Shown here piece after piece: positions 1-10,947 of a stretch of 64,000 nucleotides of DNA. The DNA is from Phoronis australis (lineage: Eukaryota > Phoronida > Phoronidae). The position numbers and the translations under genes were made by a program. Below the pieces are notes generated by a model. That model did not search any database, was not told the DNA's origin, and saw nothing but the letters and a program-made list of their open reading frames with translations. Every line of letters begins with the position of its first letter. The first letter of the stretch is position 1. The stretch spans positions 120,075 to 184,074 of the forward strand of contig NMRA01000717.1 of assembly GCA_002633005.1 (NCBI GenBank), in the 5' to 3' direction.

Positions 1-2556
1 CCTGACAACTCGAAAGCCCCCTGGTGTTATATTCGCTTATCATACGATCCCTCTAAGTGGCGTTACTGTGACATTGCACGCTGTCCGGCAGGTAATTGTG
101 CGTTATTGGATCGCCAAGCTAGAGAACAAGTTTACGTACCTATCACCGACCGAGTCGTCGGCTCGTCCAGCAAAATCTGAAAGTCAGATGACTGTGGTGA
201 TGCGTTGTAACACCAAACTGCTTCTATCAAGAAGACCTCAATATTGACAGTTAACCAACGACAAACTGCCACTTTAAATTGAAACTCGCTGATTTGTTGA
301 AATCACCGAGTAACAGTAAAGGTCTATCATAATTAACAAGCTATTTTTCTCATTTCTGAGTCCCATTTGCTTGATTTGCTTATCCACTGAGTGTCTTCAG
401 TTCGAGATGGTAATATTTAAGCGTGTATTGCGTGATTTTAGAGCGACTCTCAAGGTCATCATTAATTTTTGACTGACTTCTAGAACAATTGAAACTATTG
501 ATTGATATTCAAAAAAGAGGTCACATCACTTGGAAATGTGCTCCGCCCAATGTTAAGCTTATGATGCAGCTGTGATAGTTTGGCCCATACATGTATGTGG
601 CGCTGTGTTCTTTCTATTTCTAGAGTTGACCCAATGTGGCACAACTAGCGCCCCCTGTCCCGATCCCGGTAAGTTAGCATTCTCTAACAATAAGAACGTT
701 GTCCATTGAAATTGTTTTTGGTCAGTAAAGCACATTTCATAGCCATAACTGTGTTTTTAAAGTGGTTCCACCAATTTTACGTCCAAAGTAACAAAAAACC
801 CTACCAGTCGATTATCTGTGGAATTAGAACACCCGCAAACATTATCTGGTGATGCTCGATACATACTATATAGAATTGAGACAACTACTTGCAGCAATAG
901 TCATTGTACCCTGTGTTTAGCGTGAAAAGTTGGATATTGAAGCTTCTCGTTTCCTGTGAGGCGTTGACAGTGTTTGTGGTGGTAGTGACAAGTCAGTCTT
1001 TGAGCATTCTGTAGGCCTATCTATTTTCAAGTCACGTTCCCGCTTCATATATTCGTAGATGGGGTATAACATGCGCGCACCTAGCCTTTAATATGGGGGG
1101 CTCGAATTTCTGGCGATGTGGACCCTTTAATGACAAAATTGGAAGGACTAAAAAAATAACGGTGTGCCACCTTCACTGTGCGTCTGTGCCTTTTCAGTGG
1201 ACTTTTGTCTTGTTTTTTCGGACTTTTTGTTTCTCTGAGGCGGACCTTTTGCCCACTTCGCCAAATGGGGGGGCTCATTCGAGCGAAGGCAACCTTTTTC
1301 ATGTCATATTAGCAAAAATAAGGTTCGTTGGTTATCCCACACATATTTTACACTTCATTGTAATTCTTCGTAATTTAATTAATTACTCGTCCACAACTCC
1401 CGAAGTGACACTTTGGGAGGCAAGAATTTCGTGCCAATTTGGCTCTGCGTTGAGTGTAGTGTGAGGATCTGTACTACTTTTGTTTTCGGGCTGTTTTTCT
1501 AAAATTATCGTCACCACTTCCCATCGACGAGTGTTCTGCGACAAAATATGTTGTTAGAGAACCCAATTACGTTGGATTTAGGGATTCTTTAGTTTGTATT
1601 AATCTGACAATGTCTGGAGTTGGCGACCCATATCACATTGACAGTAGTGACGTGAGTAACGGAGACATTGTTCATATAGCAGTGGTAACGGATAATACTA
1701 TACTAATACTACTAATACTACTGCTAATACTACTGCTAATACTACTGTTAATACTACTACTTATACAACCACTAATACTACTAATACTAGTGCTAATACT
1801 ACTGTTAATACTACTACTTATACAACCACTGATACTACTAATACTACTTCTAATACCACTACTAATGCCAGTACTAATACTACTACTGATAGTACTACTG
1901 ATACCAATACTAATACTACTACTGATAGTACTACTGATACCAATACTAATACTACTACTGATAGTGCTACTGATACCAATACTAATACTACTACTGATAG
2001 TACTACTGATACCAATACTAATACTACTACTGATAGTACTACTGATACCAATACTAATACTACTACTGATAGTGCTACTGATACCAATACTAATACTACT
2101 ACTGATAGTGCTACTGATACCAATACTAATACTACTACTGATAGTACTATTGATACCAATACTAATACTACTACTGATAGTACTACTGATACCAATACTA
2201 ATACTACTACTGATAGCGCTACTGATACCAATACTAATACTACTACTGATAATGCTACTGATACCAATACTAATACTTATGCTACCACTAATACCACCAC
2301 TAATACTACTACTACTACTACTACTGCTAACATTAATACTACTACTAAAACTACTGCTACTACTACAGCTAATACTATACAGCTACTTGTACTAATAATA
2401 CTACTGATATTACTACTACTACTAATAATAATAATAAAACTAATACTACTACTAATACTACTACTACTACTACTAACTAATACAACTATTACTAAAACTA
2501 CTAACACTACTACTACTACTAATAATAATAATAATACTATACTACTAATACTACTA

Positions 2557-2594
<38 letters not shown>

Positions 2595-2619
2595 TTACTA
2601 CTACTACTACTACTACTAC

Positions 2620-2653
<34 letters not shown>

Positions 2654-5600
2654 ATACTACTAATACTACTATACTACTAATACTACTAATACTACTGCTG
2701 TCGCTGCTGCTGCTGCTCCTGCTGTCACATCAAATAATTCTACTATTTTTACTTGTATTACTTGAGGTCTCAGTTTTCAGTGACTTCAATAAAAGGGTGA
2801 ACCTGTGTCTTCACTGACCGGTGCAAATGACTTCCCGTGCAATGACAGGTTTGAACTTGCCATCACTAAACGAATACAAGCCTAATAAAACAAAACCTCC
2901 GACAAATTGTCTGCTCTAATTATCCAGCGAAACTTTGACTTGTTTAATTAACAGCTAACTGTCACACTCTTTGATTCATTCATTGACGTCACGTCACAAC
3001 TGATTAATTCAACTCAGTGGCCACATTCAATACGATGAAACGTCCTAGGAAGTCCCTGTTAAGTGTTCAAAGCGCAATCATAACTACGACAAAAAGGCCA
3101 TTGGTACTTTAGAGTGAAATAGAAACTTGCTTGTCTGACTCGCTGAAACAACTCATTCGGTGTGCGGATGTTATTTGCAGCTGACACTGTAGAGTAGGCA
3201 TACTGGTGGTGGTTGTTTCTTACCTCACCATTATATTCCTCGGCCCATTACTTATTTATAATATGCCTAGAACCTCTCAATAGCCTGCTCTAGAGAAACT
3301 CGAATAATGGCTGCCATGTGCTTGCTGCAGTACCTCTCGGTAGGTAACGTTCCCAGTTTCGTGATCTTTCTTGGCGCATTGTTTTTGCATGACTGACAAC
3401 GTTTAGTTGGTCTTAGAGAGCAAGTTGCAGCTGAGCCGTTTCTGTCGCGTAGAAATCCCTTTCACGTGGTCTGCCGTTCGCCCTTAATCTCAGTTTGATC
3501 AAACATCTGAAGTTCCTGGGGCTCAATGAACTGACGTATTGCCACGTCATGCACATGTATTGTTGTACGCACAGTCAATCACTGGTGAAGCTCTGTTTGC
3601 GTCCTGGTCATCAGCCTTCAAGCTAGATTCTTCAGAATCTGTACCCTCTGCTCTGTCAACTGTCGTTATTGATCTCTCTGGCGTTTAGGCAATTGGTCTC
3701 TCCTCTTGAGGAGTGGAGCATCACGAGACTTATTTGTGATCCTCTTGAGGAGTGGAGCATCACGAGAGTTGTTTGTGATCCTCCTGAGGAGTGGAGCATC
3801 ACGAGAGTCATTTGTGATCCTCCTGAGGAGCGGAGCATCACGAGGGTCATTTGTGATCATCCCGAGGAGTGGAGCATCACGAGAGTCATTTGTGATCCTC
3901 CTTCAGGTCCTCCACCAGGTCACTGCTTGCCCTGTTCTCGTTAACGGTTTTTATTGCTTACTTTCGCTCGACATGCCCTAGCGTCAGGTAGGTTCCCGAT
4001 GTATACAGTGTACAACTAAAACTAGTATCATTTGTACTGACGGAAAACAAATGTATTTCGCCTTGTTTACCAGGGTAAAACAGAAAATAATAATATACGT
4101 TTTTGGCTCTCATATAAAATCACAATATTCCTTACTGTGATAAGATTCATTTCCGTAACCATGGAAACCTCGAAACCACCAGCGACCCGACAATACGCTT
4201 CAGAGTTTATAGAGGCTGTCCAATCCAAAAGTTTCAAATTTGAAAATGGCACGTGTACATAGTCATTGCCTGTGACTTGAGTCGTTTAACATGGAAAAGA
4301 TAGAAGCCCAGTTGTATGGGATTAAAGGTCCGGTTCAATTTTCTCCTTAGCTTGCTAAGCAGTGCAAAATGCAGCTTAAATTCCTTGTTAAGGTTTCGTA
4401 TAACAGGGAGGAAATGCTTCTTTAGATTTAAAAACCGCGTTTCATTTTATTGTCCAGAGCCAGATGGAAACTGTTTGTCCGATGAGCAAGGTCTTATGTT
4501 CACTGGAAAGACGTCCAAGACTGAATCAGGCAAGCAGTGTGTTGTATGGAAATCCGTTTATTTGAATGAAGTAAACACCGGTACATCAGATTGGATCAAG
4601 GAGTATGAGAAATGGGATGAAGAGGTACAGTTATCAAGTTGGTGTCGTAACCCAGATAGAGACAGCGAGGGACCGTGGTGTATGTCGCTAGGTGGCGTGA
4701 AGGAATATTGTGACATACCTACGTGTCCTCGAGGTAAGATCTATGGCGATGCGACCACCTTCCTGTGCAAACTATATAGTATGCTGGTTACTATGAAACG
4801 TCGCTTTCATAACCGTTTATGGTTATGTTTAACAATGAATGCTGATACTCTTCATGTCGGTTATCTCCATATTTACTTGAATTAGTGAACCATTAATGCT
4901 ACCTTATATTGTGTAAACATTAAACTGGACCTTACACACTTGCTCCATCCATATCTCTGTGATTGAAGGCACCTCNATCCATCTCCCCCCCTCCCCCCTT
5001 ATGATAATGTCTTTTAATGGTTGGTCGCCCAATCATTACGAGATCCTTTTAAAATACATGTATTTGATCTGTGTGATGTAATATTATTCACATTGTTTGG
5101 TTATGTAACTGGGTCCCCCAGCTCAGCCATATTTACTAATGATATGATTTCAGGGTAAATAAATGTATTAATTGTTAAAATTCGTGGTCATGGCTGATTT
5201 CATTAACGGGACAGTCACAGGCAACAGAATATCCTTCGCACCGAATTTGTGCAAATCCCAAATAAAATCATTACTAAGCGTTCTTCGGAAATCACTAGAT
5301 AGAGTACAATAGCATATTACAGCACACACATTACACAGTAACTGCGGACATAAACTATGGACATGCGCTGCGTCTGCATCTTTGCAGAGATTGCTACTGT
5401 TTAAATATAACATTTCATTTTTGTCCCAATAGACGTTATTCACGCAGTCATCATTTTAAAAAGAGCCTCGTTTTAGATTTAAAAACTAATTCAATTAAGA
5501 CATAAATACAACGATGCACGAGAAAAAATCACGTTATGCGCAGTGATTGAGCGCAGAGTGTTTTATTTTTTCAAACCCTAAAAGGAGGCTCTTTGTAACA

Positions 5601-7340
5601 TGGCGTTTGTGTGAAAAAGGTGTATTCTTCGGGTTTGTATTCCGTCATAATAAAAGACCCCATCTTGCCAACGTTGGTCTCTTTTTATCTCTGGTCACGT
5701 GTTTGTTACGCACATATTTTTATCGTTGCTACATATGTAGATCACACAAACTATTTTCTTGTTTAATGTTTGTATAAATTATATACATTGCAAGATTGTC
5801 GCACCTGCACTAACAAATCACGTGATTCTTAAAAAACAACAACATATATATTCTTCTGTTATTAAACTTCGTTAAAATGGAAACCAAATCCGCATTGAGA
5901 CCACGAACACATTTTTTAATCATTTGACGCTTTAAAATAAACGAATCCTCTTTTAAGTTTTTCAACTCTAAAAGATTGGATGAAGTTTTAAAATCTCTTC
6001 CAAAGACGGCTAAATCGGCCAGCAAGTTACGTGACGACAGCGGGGAAAGACCGTGACCACTCTCAAATGCAAACTCCAATTGATGATAATGTGGTTAAAT
6101 AATGCTTTATCAAAGGCAGGGCAGCTTTGAGACGTTCAGTTGAGAAAACAAAGTATAGAAAAACTGAATCAAATACTGAAATTTACTTACATGAGTTAGC
6201 GAGACGTTGTTTTTAATGCACTTGTCACTTAAGCGGGATACCAACATAGCGTCAGCTAGCGACAAAATCAGCTTTTGGTGAACTCACCAACTCAGGGTTT
6301 GGCATCCACTTAAATAAATGTGTTAGTTATGTATTTAGTTTTGACCAAGTACCCAACTTGCAAACTTCAACAAATATGTGGAATCGAATTGAAGTCAAAG
6401 TTTGTACATCACAAAACCGCACACGGTATTCCTATTGCAAAAATCAAAAACACAGTGATCAGAGTTCTTTTGACCAATTTGTACTGCCCTGACGGAAATA
6501 CCAGAGAGCCAATTTAAGATCAAGTACATTGTAGGCCTAGTACAAATTTGGCTAACTTTGCGGCGTTAAATCCTATAAATGAGGAGGTTTCGGACCCTTT
6601 TTCCCTTGACTTTATAGTGATATCAAATCTACAATTTTTAACTGATTGTTGACTTGTACCCCCTTTTTGAAAATACTTCATCCAATGCCCCCACCCTCTC
6701 TTAGAAATCCTGGATCAGCTCCTGAAATGGTAGATCAGATTTATTTGAAACTTCCAGATACTAAGTTGTTGGGAAATATTTCCATAGTGTTCCACTCTTG
6801 GATGAGAGGTTAACAAAATATGGCTTAATTAATGAGACATTCGTCTAAAGCCAAAACACAAGAATAGCCTGTATACCGTTTTTGAAATGCTTTAGAACAC
6901 AAATGTCTAATAAAATTTGGCTGCCAGGTCCTTGGTACTTTTTTGCTATGAATGTACCTTTCTTTGTTAAAGTATTAATAATGTTTCGGCCACGCGATCC
7001 AATAAATGACATATTAGTTTTACGGTAAACATCAAATTCCGCTAGAGGAATAATATAACTATTATGTTCAGGTTTAACGAGTTATAATGTATAGTGTAGT
7101 GGATGGTTGAGTAGTTACGCACTCTTATCGGTCAGATACCAACTTTACATGTGAGTATATTGTGTTACTGTAACGTTTTTCTATTTATTTGTTTTTCTAC
7201 ATCTAGTTGGCGACAATACCAATATAGGACTCGTCGTTTCGAGAGGACAGACGGTATGGGAACACAATAGGTTGCTGCTACTGTCATCCCTTATGCTATC
7301 AGTAGATGGCGCTTGGAAACATGTACCACTCATTGGTTGA
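1..7340 (+). CDS. Multi-kringle protein, 3' part of gene (partial)
   Basis: Extracellular kringle-domain protein; the 5' part lies outside the window. Exons, all joined in phase 1: 1..91 (end of a kringle, reading APWCY...KWRYCDIARC, donor gtaatt), 624..668 (15-codon linker with QCGTTSAPCPDP), 4458..4733 (complete kringle) and a probable last exon 7207..7340 with a stop. The 4458 exon has the six kringle cysteines: GNC near the start, SGKQC, SWC, GPWC, KEYC and PTC. The splice sites are canonical (ttctag/gtaagt, gtccag/gtaaga). Kringles occur in plasminogen-, HGF- and ROR-like proteins, and such multi-kringle genes are common in lancelets. The domain is certain, but the protein identity is not. 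The last exon matches nothing I recognise and rests on phase, a pyrimidine-rich acceptor and a following poly(A) signal. Confidence 0.75.
1071..1300 (+). repeat. Interspersed repeat, diverged copy
   Basis: Shares blocks with 11545-11725 and 12875-13068: ggctcgaatttct, then a gtggaccttt block, a gcctttt/tagtggacctttt block, and a caaatgggggggctc block near the end. The copies near 11.7 and 13.05 kb end in tgcgcgcatg, and this copy begins after catgcgcgca, which hints at inverted ends. No coding capacity is visible. The family is not identified. Confidence 0.45.
1690..2700 (+). repeat. CTA-rich satellite with 36-bp higher-order unit
   Basis: A trinucleotide-rich tract (act/aat/tac). Between about 1865 and 2270 it becomes a regular array of a roughly 36-bp unit containing tactactgataccaatacta, then degrades into simple (taa)n/(cta)n. 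It lacks stops in some frames on both strands, which creates long hydrophobic or Val/Leu-rich false ORFs. Confidence 0.9.
3704..3900 (+). repeat. 39-bp tandem repeat, about five copies
   Basis: The unit contains gaggagtggagcatcacgag and a tttgtgatcctc segment, with a few substitutions per copy. It lies in the kringle-gene intron. Short ORFs appear in several frames on both strands only because the unit length is a multiple of three. Confidence 0.85.
4458..4733 (+). CDS. Complete kringle-domain exon
   Basis: This 276-nt exon is symmetric (phase 1-1) and encodes one kringle: EPDGNCLSDEQGLMFTG, then SGKQCVVW, then SSWCRNPDRDSEGPWC, ending EYCDIPTC. Six cysteines and the conserved tryptophans and glycines are in place, so the fold is expected to be intact. 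The acceptor is tgtccag and the donor gtaaga. Symmetric exons of this kind are how kringle genes gain and lose repeats. The linker exon 624..668 before it supplies a conserved-looking QCG motif. Confidence 0.9.
4734..7206 (+). other. Kringle-gene intron, nothing recognised
   Basis: AT-rich sequence with one isolated N at 4975 beside C-rich runs. No exon, RNA gene or clear mobile element was seen. Confidence 0.4.
7207..7340 (+). CDS. Probable last exon of the kringle gene
   Basis: The acceptor ttttctacatctag follows a pyrimidine-rich tract. In the phase left by the kringle exon the frame stays open for 44 codons and ends in TGA at 7338-7340. An AATAAA lies about 80 bp downstream. The peptide (GLVVSRGQTVWEH...) matches no family I know, so this could be an alternative end or a chance fit. 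Confidence 0.4.
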
Positions 7341-7417
7341 ACTGGACACGCGCCACAACTCCAATATCAATTCCTCATGTTCACAATAAGTACACAGCGT
7401 AGATGAGTGGTCATCTT

Positions 7418-7423
7418 AATAAA
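7418..7423 (+). terminator. Poly(A) signal AATAAA, kringle gene
   Basis: AATAAA in the context cttaataaagc, 78 bp after the proposed stop. A further AATAAA follows near 7521. Confidence 0.45.
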
Positions 7424-7890
7424 GCTTTCATACGTCAAAATTGGTTTTCATAGTATATGGACTGTGGGAAAGTGAATCATTTTTGTTAAATTATGATTTC
7501 ATAAATCTACATAATTTTCTCAATAAAATTCCCCTAAGTTCCAATTAAATATGCATGAATCACTCCCAATGGAGCCCTACCAACTTTATTTGTGCCAAGG
7601 TTCATTGTAATCAGCTGTATACTGCATACCATTTTCCAAAAGTTGATGAAATTATTTACTTCCTAGGAGGAGTCTTGAAAAGTCCTAGATTAACTCAGTT
7701 GATGGCTATTCAGCCATATTGCATGATCTGCAGTGGGCAGTGAGTGACTCTAGTTTTAGCGGTCACACGACATGAATGGAGAGCATGGTGATGTATGGTG
7801 ATTGATGGCTGTGGATGATGCGGTGCGGACACACACGCAGGCAGGCAGGCATGCATGCACACGAGTAACACCCTCTCATTACCGCGTTTT
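7424..7890. other. Intergenic, nothing recognised
   Basis: AT-rich spacer with short simple repeats (gatggtgatg; gcaggcaggcatgcatgca near 7836-7858). No gene seen. Confidence 0.4.
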
Positions 7891-8430
7891 CCCGTTGCTC
7901 CCAACTTGTACGATTCTATAGCCTAACCACAAGTTGGAAAGTTTACCACTATAGCCAATATCTTACACAACTGATTAACTCCATTCCGGCATTTATGGTT
8001 GGATGGCCAGCTCTCTTTTGTTCGATAATTGCTCTAATCTCCAATAAGATGGTATCTACCCTGACTGGGCTGTGCTGTTAAAAATAAAAGTTAAGTTATA
8101 CCATATTTGAACATAAACCAATAGCATTTCCGAATTCTTCGTCAAATGGTGATCATGTTTAGTTTTTGAATCGCCAAATTCGCACAACTCAGTGCAACCG
8201 AAGTTACGACAATCTATTCTCCGTTTCCAAATACACCAATTCACTCTGAGTTTGACTGTGTTCACACGTGGTCTGTAATAAGTTTGGTAGATAATTGGCC
8301 TGCTTGTTGTCATAACAGACAAAAGAGTGTGCTTGGCAGTTAGCAAAGAAGCTAGATGTTATCACACGCTCAGAACCCCCTACATGTACGTCTGGTAACG
8401 TCACTGAACGGGAAAACGCTGTTATGTGCA
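7891..8430 (+). mobile_element. Hairpin-headed repeat, copy 1
   Basis: About 540 bp, matching 19167-19688 along its full length and 57020-57280 at both ends. It starts cgttgctcccaacttgt and soon contains acaagttgg, so the first 45-50 bases can form a stem-loop. The end has gtcactgaacgg...aaacgc. No protein is encoded, so this is a non-autonomous element of unknown class. Confidence 0.6.
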
Positions 8431-8675
8431 TGGCTTACAGTCCCTATAGTGGCTGGAGCTGTTATGTGCTTGCATGACACTTGTATCCTGGAACACAACA
8501 ATCTCCAGGAACACCTAATAAGACTCAGACTACTACTGAATACATGCCTAACCTCTTAATGAAAAGATACATAGGATAACCAGAACATCATAATTCAACC
8601 AAAATGACACGGTATACATTTGCCCTACACCATAATAATGTAGTTCTAGTTATGCCTAATTTAAATACGTCTGGG

Positions 8676-8820
8676 CTGGGTTGCATAAAACTTCAAAATT
8701 ATCCGCTGGATAAGTTTAACTGTTACATGACGTCAGGTGCATTGTTCAACAATAACAACGTGACGCGTGTTAATGTGACGTCATTGTTGCTATATGGCGT
8801 ATAACTTTTACGCAACTGGG
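8676..8820 (+). mobile_element. Small MITE with 18-bp inverted ends
   Basis: The left end ctgggttgcataaaactt and right end aactttttacgcaactggg-type sequence are inverted repeats with few mismatches. The 145-bp interior has two gacgtca palindromes. A related copy in the opposite orientation lies at about 22195-22305. Confidence 0.5.
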
Positions 8821-9119
8821 TCCTGATATTTTATTTAACATAACAGTAAACAACGCTGATATAGCCAACAGGTTATGGTAAGACCACTACAATTTACGAT
8901 AAAACATGGCTGCTACGTGAAATTGATTTTATCATTTCTTCCTGAAACAAATGAAGCACCAACTTAAATCATATTCCATGTTCAGGTTTTGTAACAAAAG
9001 TCAAAGCTTTCAAAAACTGTGGGCATTCAGAGCAATGTTAAAACCCCTGAACAAGAGCAACGCGGAACGTTGAAATGCGCCCACAAATGCATCGCAAACT
9101 GTGCTTTTAGGGTTGTTTA

Positions 9120-10625
9120 TTGGTCATAAACATGGCCACTAGATGGCGCAACAACGTACAATCCATCCGATAATGGGAACATGTCATAGCTTCTGTAATA
9201 GAAAGCTTTACACAAAATTTCATAGAAATCTGTCACGAAACTTCAGAGAAACAAAGGAAAACAGAATAAAATGAAAACTGCCACTAGGGGGCAGAGTGTT
9301 CATTGGATCCGCCTGAAAGTAGTCATTGTCTGTTGTTAGCTTATACTAAATTTAATAAAGACCCAGCAGTGGGTTTAGGAGATACAGCTATGGGCGCAAA
9401 ACAAAACAAAACTACCATTGGAGACGCCACAGTAGTCAAAGTTGTCATCGTCAATCATTCTCTTCACACAGAGAACATAAACGCCAGTTTTCAAAACCAT
9501 CCTTAGAATGATTTGGTTGATCGAAGAGTGAACGCCAAAAAACAAGACTTGAAAACGGAAAAAGTGGCCACTAGGAGGCGCAAAACACCTCGATTCCATC
9601 CAAAACGCGTGGATAGCGTCATCTCACCAACAGATGCCTGAATTCAAAATTTTATGTAAATACTTAGAGGACCCTTGACGATAGAGGTAAATTTAAAATC
9701 TAAAACTGCCACCGTGGGGCACACCAGAAATCAGATCCCACTCAAAGTTGTTGTTCTTTGTCAACATCATATAAATACACTTATTAAATTTATTAAAGAA
9801 AATACAAATGGTTTAAGAGATACCCTTGGGCGCAAAAAACGAAACTGCCACTGGGAGGCGCCACAGTAGCTGAAGTAATCGGAAAATCATTGTCAGAGGT
9901 ACACTTCATAGTAAAAACATACATGCCAATTTTCACAATTATCCTGAAAGCGATTTGGTTGATAGAGGGGTGGATGCATAAGAAACAGACTCGAAAACAG
10001 TAAAAATGGCCACTAGATGGCGCAAACTAAGTCACATCCATCTGAAAACAGAAAGATAGAGTCATCACACTAACAGAAGCCTGTACGCCAATTTTTTTGA
10101 AAATACATTTAGGACCTTTGAACATACAGAGGTAAACGTAAAAAAAATTGCCACCAGGTTGCAAACCAGGATTCAAATCCGTCCAAAAGTCGTCATCGTC
10201 CTTTGTCAACATCATATAAATGCACTTACTAAATTTAGTAAACATCCTGTAGATGGTTTAGGAGATACAGCCATAAGCGCAAAAAAAAAACTGCCACTAG
10301 GAGGCACCACAGTCGTTGAAATCGTTGGAAAATCATTGTCAGCCGTCCTCTTCATAGTAAGAACATACATGCCAATTTCCAAAATCATTCTTAGAGCGGT
10401 TTGGTTGATAGAGGGCTGGACGACTAAAAACATACTCAAAAACAGTAAAAATGGCCGCTAGGTGGCGCAGATTACGTCAAATCTATCCGAAAACAGGTGG
10501 ATTGCGTCATTTCACTAATAGATGCGTACATGCCAAATTTTATGAAAATACGCTGAAGACCTTTGAAGATACAAAGGTAAGCATAAAAAACTAAAATTGC
10601 CACTAGGGGGCAGACAGGTAGTCGA
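9120..10625 (+). repeat. ~146-bp repeat array with CTCF-like cores
   Basis: Eleven motifs of the form gccactag(g/a)(g/t)ggc(g/a) start near 9134, 9280, 9411, 9566, 9707, 9845, 10008, 10148, 10292, 10453 and 10599, spaced 131-163 bp (mean about 146). Three subtypes alternate: tggccactagatggcgc, ctgccactagggggcag and ctgccactgggaggcgcc. This gives a higher-order unit of about 440 bp. The sequence between motifs is also conserved (tttaggagatacag, gatttggttgat, cacacc). The core resembles the established animal CTCF consensus; binding itself is inference. The array lies between the 3' ends of the kringle gene and QTRT2. Confidence 0.75.
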
Positions 10626-10886
10626 GTCCATCCGAAAGTTCGCTCATGACGTCCCATCCACGAAAGGAACATATGTGCAAAATTTCATGAACATGCGTCA
10701 AACGGTTTTGGACACCGCCTGAACGGACGTAGATGACGGCATAATGCAACCACATAAAAATATGTGGGCGCATAAAAATGGGAAAACACATTTTGGCAAT
10801 GATCATGTCCAAAATTAGACAATTTTACCGCACTAAAACATCACACACACACAAAAGAACTATCGCAATTTAGAAAGTAAAATACT

Positions 10887-10892
10887 TTTATT
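10887..10892 (-). terminator. Poly(A) signal AATAAA, QTRT2
   Basis: Minus-strand AATAAA (plus-strand tttatt) 56 bp past the QTRT2 stop codon. No other candidate lies closer. Confidence 0.7.
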
Positions 10893-10947
10893 GCAGTTCT
10901 AAGTGGAGATACACATTAACAAGGGTTAATCTATCGGCCACCAGGTG

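Larger units (their letters stand above)
669..4457 (+). other. Kringle-gene intron with repeats
   Basis: Intron of about 3.8 kb. It holds a diverged copy of a repeat also seen at 11545 and 12875 (about 1071-1300), a long CTA-type satellite (1690-2700) and a 39-bp tandem repeat (3704-3900). Open frames here are made by the repeats. I saw no exon with domain similarity. Confidence 0.5.

Noticed and set aside
1610-2507. Long open frames on both strands made of Leu/Ile or Val/Leu repeats
   Set aside because: Produced wholly by the CTA-type satellite; no start context, splice signals or domain, and frames are open on both strands at once.
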